A stretch of 64,000 nucleotides of DNA from positions 62,001 to 126,000 of the forward strand of contig NZ_JABWQX020000004.1 of assembly GCF_014268655.2 (NCBI RefSeq). The letters are read 5' to 3'. The notes under the pieces were generated by a model that was not told where the DNA came from, made no database searches, and saw nothing but the letters and a program-made list of their open reading frames with translations. This document shows positions 59,445 through 64,000 of the stretch, one piece after another. How positions within the stretch are numbered: position 1 is the stretch's first letter; every line of letters begins with the position of its first letter. The translations under genes and the position numbers were made by a program. This DNA is from Pseudomonas marvdashtae. Lineage in GTDB: Bacteria; Pseudomonadota; Gammaproteobacteria; Pseudomonadales; Pseudomonadaceae.

Positions 59445-62291
59445 TCAGCCCGCCACCAACACCCGAATCGCCTCCAACCGCAACGCAGCCTTCTCCAGCA
59501 TCGCCAGCCCTTGCTCGCGCTGCTGACGCAAAGCCTCCAGCTCGCTATCGCGCACGGTAGGGTTCACCGCTTGCAGCGCGGTCAGACGTGCCAGCTCCTC
59601 TTCGGTATCGGCTGCAAGGCGGCGTTGAGCCTCGGCCACGCGCTCGGCATGGCGCGGGATGATCTTCTCTTCGCCAGCATTGATCCGTGGTGACAGCTGG
59701 TCACGCTGGGCCTGGATGAACTTGTTGGCGCTGGCGCGGGGCACGCTTTCGAGCTGGTCGTTCAGGGTTTCGAACAAGACCCGGGCCGCCAAGTCGTTGC
59801 CGTTGGCATCCAGCAGGCAGCGCAGGGCGGCCGGTGGCAGGTAGCGGCCCAGTTGCAGCGAGCGTGGGGCAACCACTTCGCTGACGTAGAGCAGTTCCAG
59901 CAACACGGTGCCGGGCTTGAGTGCCTTGTTCTTGATCAGCGCCACGGCGGTGTTGCCCATGGAGCCGGACAGCACCAGGTCCATGCCGCCTTGCACCATC
60001 GGATGCTCCCAGGTGATGAATTGCATGTCTTCGCGAGACAGCGCCTGGTTGCGGTCGTAAGTGATGGTCACGCCTTCGTCGTCGCCCAGCGGGAAACTGG
60101 CGTCGAGCATTTTTTCGCTCGGCTTGAGGATCAGCGCGTTGTCGGAATGGTCCTCGCTGTCGATGCCGAAGGCGTCGAACAGGGTTTCCATGTAGATCGG
60201 CAGGGCGAACTGGTCGTCCTGTTCGAATATGGCTTCCACCAATGCGTCACCTTCTCCCGCACCGCCGGAATTGAGCTCCAGCAGACGATCACGGCCGGTA
60301 TGCAGTTCGGCTTCCAGGCGTTCACGCTCGGCGCGCGCCTCGTCGATCAGCGTTTGCCACTCGCCGTCATCGGCTTCTTCCAGCAAGGGCAGCAGGCGCG
60401 GGCCAAACTGGTGTTGCAAGGCGTTGCCGGTCGGGCAGGTGTTGAGGAACGCATTCAGCGCTTCGTGATACCACTGGAACAACCTCGCCTGCGGGCTGGT
60501 TTCCAAATAGGGCACGTGCAGCTCGATCGTGTGTTTCTGGCCGATCCGGTCCAGTCGGCCGATGCGTTGTTCCAGCAGGTCCGGGTGCGCCGGCAGGTCG
60601 AACAGGACCAGGTGATGGGCAAACTGGAAGTTGCGACCTTCGCTGCCGATTTCCGAGCAGATCAGCACCTGGGCACCAAACTCTTCGTCGGCGAAGTAGG
60701 CGGCCGCGCGGTCTCGCTCAAGGATGTTCATGCCCTCGTGGAACACCGTGGCCGGGATGCCGGAGCGCACGCGCAGGGCGTCTTCCAGGTCCATGGCGGT
60801 TTCGGCGTGCGCACAGATCACCAGGACTTTGGTGCGTTTGAGCATTTTCAACTGATCGATCAGCCACTCGACGCGCGGATCGAATTTCCACCAGCGCTCT
60901 TCTTCACTGGCGTCCGGCTGGGCCTGGAAGCTGACTTCCGGGTACAGCTCGGCGTGATCGCCCAATGGCAGTTCAAGGTATTCATCCGGGCACGGCAACG
61001 GATAGGCGTGCAGCTTGCGCTCCGGGAAGCCCTGTACGGCGGCGCGAGTATTGCGAAACAGCACGCGGCCGGTGCCGTGGCGGTCCAGCAATTCGCGAAC
61101 CAGGCGGGCGCTGGCTTCGATATCGCCATCGTTGACGGCGGTCAGCAGCGCTTCGCCTTCGTTACCCAGGAAACCATGGATGGTCTTGTGGGCTTCAGGC
61201 GACAGGCGACCTTTGTCCAACAGCTCCTGAACGGCCTCGGCCACCGGGCGATAGTTTTCGCTCTCGGCGCGGAAGGCCTTGAGGTCATGGAAACGGTTCG
61301 GGTCGAGCAGGCGCAGACGGGCGAAGTGGCTGTCTTGGCCCAATTGTTCTGGGGTTGCGGTCAGCAACAACACACCCGGGATCGTTTCGGCAAGCTGTTC
61401 GACTAGCGCGTATTGCGGGCTCACGTGGTCTTCATGCCAGACCAGGTGATGGGCTTCGTCGACGACCATCAAGTCCCAGCCGGCGGCGAACAGCGCGTCC
61501 TGGGCTTTCTCATCTTCCACCAGCCACTCCAGCGCCACCAGTGCCAGTTGGGTGTCTTCGAACGGGTTGCTGGCATCGCTTTCGATAAAGCGTTCTTCGT
61601 CGAACAGCGCAACCTGCAGGTTGAAGCGTCGGCGCATTTCCACCAGCCATTGGTGCTGGAGGTTTTCCGGCACCAGGATCAGCACACGGTTGGCGCGGCC
61701 GGACAGCAGTTGCCGATGGATGATCAGGCCGGCTTCGATGGTCTTGCCCAGGCCCACTTCGTCCGCCAGCAATACCCGGGGCGCGATGCGGTCGGCCACT
61801 TCACGGGCGATGTGCAGTTGGTGCGCGATCGGTTGGGCGCGTACGCCACCCAGGCCCCAGAGCGACGACTGCAATTGGCGGCTGGTATGTTCCAGCGTGT
61901 GGTACCGAAGGGAGAACCAGGCCAATGGGTCGATCTGGCCGGCGAACAGGCGGTCGCTGGCCAGGCGGAACTGGATGAAATTCGACAGTTGGGTTTCCGG
62001 CAGCGTGACGACTTCGTTCTGGCCGTTGAGGCCGTGATAAACCAGCAGCCCATCGACGTCGTCGACTTCGCGCACGGTCATTTTCCAGCCTTCGAAGTGA
62101 GTGATCACATCGCCCGGCGAAAACCGTACACGGGTGAGGGGCGCATTCCGTAGCGCGTACTGGCGGGTGTCGCCAGTGGCCGGATAGAGCACGGTCAACA
62201 AGCGGCCGTCCTGTGCCAGAACGGTGCCTAAACCCAGCTCGGCTTCGCTGTCACTGATCCAGCGTTGCCCCGGTTGATACTGCTGCGCCAT
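59445..62291 (-). CDS. rapA: RNA polymerase-associated helicase RapA
   Basis: A 948-residue SWI2/SNF2-type ATPase that recycles RNA polymerase. N-terminal Tudor-like domains (about 1-105) are followed by Walker [23 protein letters not shown] box [10 protein letters not shown], motif [14 protein letters not shown], and lobe 2 with [25 protein letters not shown] and [11 protein letters not shown]. The C-terminal spacer and RapA_C region complete the usual length of about 950. The start is ATG 62291 with GGGAG 11-14 nt upstream. Single gene, convergent with the Cache gene. Confidence 0.97.
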   Translation of the reverse strand: MAQQYQPGQRWISDSEAELGLGTVLAQDGRLLTVLYPATGDTRQYALRNAPLTRVRFSPGDVITHFEGWKMTVREVDDVDGLLVYHGLNGQNEVVTLPETQLSNFIQFRLASDRLFAGQIDPLAWFSLRYHTLEHTSRQLQSSLWGLGGVRAQPIAHQLHIAREVADRIAPRVLLADEVGLGKTIEAGLIIHRQLLSGRANRVLILVPENLQHQWLVEMRRRFNLQVALFDEERFIESDASNPFEDTQLALVALEWLVEDEKAQDALFAAGWDLMVVDEAHHLVWHEDHVSPQYALVEQLAETIPGVLLLTATPEQLGQDSHFARLRLLDPNRFHDLKAFRAESENYRPVAEAVQELLDKGRLSPEAHKTIHGFLGNEGEALLTAVNDGDIEASARLVRELLDRHGTGRVLFRNTRAAVQGFPERKLHAYPLPCPDEYLELPLGDHAELYPEVSFQAQPDASEEERWWKFDPRVEWLIDQLKMLKRTKVLVICAHAETAMDLEDALRVRSGIPATVFHEGMNILERDRAAAYFADEEFGAQVLICSEIGSEGRNFQFAHHLVLFDLPAHPDLLEQRIGRLDRIGQKHTIELHVPYLETSPQARLFQWYHEALNAFLNTCPTGNALQHQFGPRLLPLLEEADDGEWQTLIDEARAERERLEAELHTGRDRLLELNSGGAGEGDALVEAIFEQDDQFALPIYMETLFDAFGIDSEDHSDNALILKPSEKMLDASFPLGDDEGVTITYDRNQALSREDMQFITWEHPMVQGGMDLVLSGSMGNTAVALIKNKALKPGTVLLELLYVSEVVAPRSLQLGRYLPPAALRCLLDANGNDLAARVLFETLNDQLESVPRASANKFIQAQRDQLSPRINAGEEKIIPRHAERVAEAQRRLAADTEEELARLTALQAVNPTVRDSELEALRQQREQGLAMLEKAALRLEAIRVLVAG

Positions 62292-62539
62292 GCTGCCTGA
62301 CTCCCGCCGTGAAAAAGCCGGCTATCTTAACGGAATGAGCCGTCAGACCAAAGGATTTACGCACGCATCCCGGCCTCATGTGGGCTTGCCCATCAACCAC
62401 CCCAAGGGAACTTAAGCGGACTTCGCGATCAAACAAGCTTGTGTGTGGGCAGGGCATAATGCCAACCGGGTCACAAGTTTCAGACCAGCGGTTCAAGCTG
62501 CACCCGCCACAGCCGACAACCTGAAGACAGGAGACCTTT

Positions 62540-62881
62540 ATGTTGCCACCCATGCTTCCTCTGAGCGCGGTACCCGTTACCGCGCAACAGGATCCGGTCC
62601 GCCCGCGACCGGACATACCGCCCGTGGTCCCCGTGCAGGAAAGCTCCAACGAAAGCACCATCGACCTGCAAAAGCGTGACCCGGAAGAAACCGCGCTGCT
62701 GCTGCGCGAGGAACAGCGTCGCAAGCATGAGCGCGAGAGACGCCGTCGTGAAGCCGATGAAGATCCTGAGGAGCACCTGGCTATACCCGGGACGGAACTG
62801 AACGCCGATAACACCGTGCCGGTTGTGCCGCTGGTGGAGGGGGAGTCGCGCCAGGGCCTGTGGGTCGATATTCAGATCTGA
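62540..62881 (+). CDS. Conserved hypothetical charged protein (113 aa)
   Basis: A 113-residue, probably disordered protein: Pro-rich N-terminal half (MLPPMLPLSAVPV...RPRPDIPPVVPV), then a charged helix EETALLLREEQRRKHERERRRREADEDPEEHLAIPG and C-terminal GLWVDIQI. AGGAG lies 8 nt before ATG 62540. Homologues in pseudomonads are sometimes mislabelled as aspartate-semialdehyde dehydrogenase; nothing here supports that. Function unknown. Confidence 0.7.
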   Translation: MLPPMLPLSAVPVTAQQDPVRPRPDIPPVVPVQESSNESTIDLQKRDPEETALLLREEQRRKHERERRRREADEDPEEHLAIPGTELNADNTVPVVPLVEGESRQGLWVDIQI

Positions 62882-62972
62882 TCCAGGCGAACCGAGCCGA
62901 CAGGCTGGTCAACTTCGACGACAGCCCGCATCATTGGGCGCATCCGCAACTCACGTACGATGCCGACACGCC

Positions 62973-63134
62973 ATGAGCCACGAAGACAAGCTGGTTGATC
63001 TTAGCGCTGAGCGCGCCAAGCGCGTTCACGACCTCAACGAAAAGCGCCTCAATGAAGTCCGCCAGGCGTTCGAGCAGGCGATGCCGTTGGGCAAGCCGAA
63101 GAAAAAAACCAAAAGCAAACCGAAAAAGCGCTGA
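62973..63134 (+). CDS. Conserved hypothetical small basic protein (53 aa)
   Basis: A 53-residue protein starting MSHEDKLVDLSAERAKRVHDLNEKRLNEVRQAFEQAMPLG with a Lys-rich tail (KPKKKTKSKPKKR). The first part is a predicted amphipathic helix; the tail suggests nucleic acid or membrane contact. The ribosome site is weak. It follows the 113-aa gene by 91 bp and may be co-transcribed. Confidence 0.65.
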   Translation: MSHEDKLVDLSAERAKRVHDLNEKRLNEVRQAFEQAMPLGKPKKKTKSKPKKR

Positions 63135-63278
63135 CCCCCCTCGATCCATTGATGCAGATCAGTTATTCCCCCTCCTTTTCGCTCAGTCACGAGCGTTATT
63201 GACGCCGGTCAATTTTTATCCAGGCCTGATTGGTTACCTTGGCTCCAACGAAACAAGGGCAAGACCAGGAGGCCAGTC

Positions 63279-63395
63279 ATGTTTATCGATAATGTGGTGT
63301 TTGCCGGAGTGTTGACGGTCGGCCTCATGTTCGTGTTTTTCGCAGGTTTTGGATTATTCATCTGGAAAGACGCACACAAGCGCAAGAAGCCGTAA
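63279..63395 (+). CDS. Single-pass small membrane protein (38 aa)
   Basis: A 38-residue ORF with one membrane helix (VVFAGVLTVGLMFVFFAGFGLFIW) and a basic tail (KDAHKRKKP), positively charged inside. CAGGAGG lies 6 nt before ATG 63279, an unusually good ribosome site, and a strong terminator follows. The arrangement argues for a real gene too small for most annotation pipelines. Function unknown; topology is N-out/C-in. Confidence 0.72.
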   Translation: MFIDNVVFAGVLTVGLMFVFFAGFGLFIWKDAHKRKKP

Positions 63396-63430
63396 ATCTT
63401 TCCAGCGACAACGAGCACGCAAGGCATTTT

Positions 63431-63457
63431 GGGCGACTTCGGTCGCCCTTTTTTTTT
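63431..63457 (+). terminator. Terminator after the 38-aa membrane protein gene
   Basis: GGGCGAC-TTCG-GTCGCCC followed by nine T residues; UUCG tetraloop stem. Confidence 0.95.
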
Positions 63458-63493
63458 GCGCCGCGATTGTTGGGCTTACAAAATCACTGACCT

Positions 63494-63530
63494 AAAAAAA
63501 AGGTGCGAACCGCAAGGGACGCACCTTTTT
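63494..63530. terminator. Terminator after the Pit permease gene
   Basis: AAAAAGGTGCG-N-CGCACCTTTTT dyad 16 nt beyond the stop codon of the minus-strand gene. Confidence 0.88.
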
Positions 63531-63545
63531 ACGTGCCGCTGGAAA

Positions 63546-64000
63546 TCAGCTGCCGATGGCTTTGGAGGCCAGCCAGAACAGTGCGGCAGACAAGGCCACC
63601 GTGGCCGGCAGGGTCAACACCCAGGCCAGCAGGATTGTCTTGACCGTGCCGCCTTGCAGGCCGCTCTTGTTGGCGACCATGGTGCCCGCCACGCCGGAAG
63701 ACAGCACGTGGGTGGTGGACACCGGAAGGCTGAATATATTTGCCGCGCCGATCATGCAGGCAGTGGTGATCTGGGCGGACATGCCTTGGGCATAGGTCAT
63801 GCCTTGCTTGCCGATCTTCTCGCCGATGGTCAATACCACGCGTTTCCAGCCGACCATGGTGCCCAGGCCGAGTGCCAAGGCGACCGCCAGGATCACCCAG
63901 AATGGGGCGTATTCGGTGGTGGCGGTCAGGTCCTTGCGCAGCTTGTTCAGGTCGTCTTTTTCACGCGCCGCCAGCCCAGGCAACTTGCCGACTTTTTTCG
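63546..64000 (-). CDS. Inorganic phosphate transporter (PitA family), 3' part
   Basis: The C-terminal about 150 residues of a PiT-family phosphate permease; the 5' end lies beyond the window. Visible: [111 protein letters not shown]. The motif [14 protein letters not shown] is the duplicated PiT signature. Probable low-affinity phosphate/metal-phosphate uptake. Confidence 0.93.
   Translation of the reverse strand, partial: KKVGKLPGLAAREKDDLNKLRKDLTATTEYAPFWVILAVALALGLGTMVGWKRVVLTIGEKIGKQGMTYAQGMSAQITTACMIGAANIFSLPVSTTHVLSSGVAGTMVANKSGLQGGTVKTILLAWVLTLPATVALSAALFWLASKAIGS

Noticed and set aside
1..64000. CRISPR arrays, tRNA/rRNA genes, prophage or transposases
   Set aside because: No regularly spaced direct repeats, no cloverleaf-like sequence recognised by eye, and no integrase or transposase domains; REP palindromes explain the repeated sequences. 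A tRNAscan run would be needed to be certain about tRNAs.

Overview
The window is a contiguous stretch of a GC-rich Pseudomonas chromosome, most likely from the P. fluorescens group. Three things point there: a complete Entner-Doudoroff/glucose-uptake cluster (gapA, edd, glk, gltR-gtrS, gtsABCD, oprB, mutarotase, hexR, zwf, pgl, eda), a set of genes in the order known from pseudomonads (icmP, bifA, sodB, argO/argP; phaJ-lipase-fadD2-fadD1), and many dispersed REP-type palindromes of the GTGGCGAGGGA / GTGGGAGC kind. No tRNA, rRNA, prophage, IS element or CRISPR array was seen, and the left and right edges cut into ordinary core genes.

Layout. 0-3 kb: an arcD-like arginine/ornithine antiporter broken by a one-base frameshift, and an unusually arranged family III CoA-transferase. 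3-8.2 kb: a heme-acquisition unit on the minus strand (ECF sigma, FecR-type anti-sigma, TonB-dependent receptor, heme oxygenase) under a Fur-box-like site. 8.2-27 kb: the sugar cluster. HexR-type operators lie between gapA and edd and before zwf; a matched pair of promoters precedes an AGE-family epimerase gene and gtsA; A-rich Crc/Hfq-type motifs precede five genes of glucose/gluconate uptake and use.

27-41 kb: a class V aminotransferase, a DUF2383 gene with a good sigma-54 promoter candidate, an AaeAB-like efflux trio (FUSC, DUF1656, HlyD), fatty-acid activation and PHA monomer supply (phaJ, monoacylglycerol-lipase-like gene, fadD2, fadD1), CsbD, YihY, peptide deformylase and a very lysine-rich 36-aa protein. 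41-44.5 kb: the gluconate regulon gntR / gntK / gntT with three copies of a GntR-type operator; it feeds the same Entner-Doudoroff pathway as the glucose cluster.

44.5-50 kb: alaC, a LysE exporter, small enzymes, and an ECF42-type sigma module (SnoaL-like protein, DGPF/YCII protein, a 25-codon ORF, sigma factor with long C-terminal extension) preceded by a promoter of the ECF42 type. 50-64 kb: icmP, bifA, sodB, argO/argP, an extended SDR, a coiled-coil membrane protein, a tandem Cache-domain secreted protein followed by a potential G-quadruplex and a strong hairpin, rapA, three small conserved proteins, and the end of a Pit-type phosphate permease gene.

The most interesting items for follow-up are the ECF42 module with its coupled small ORF, the shared promoter architecture linking the AGE epimerase to glucose transport, the frameshifted arcD, the CoA-transferase with shifted domain order, and the G-quadruplex/hairpin downstream of the Cache protein gene.
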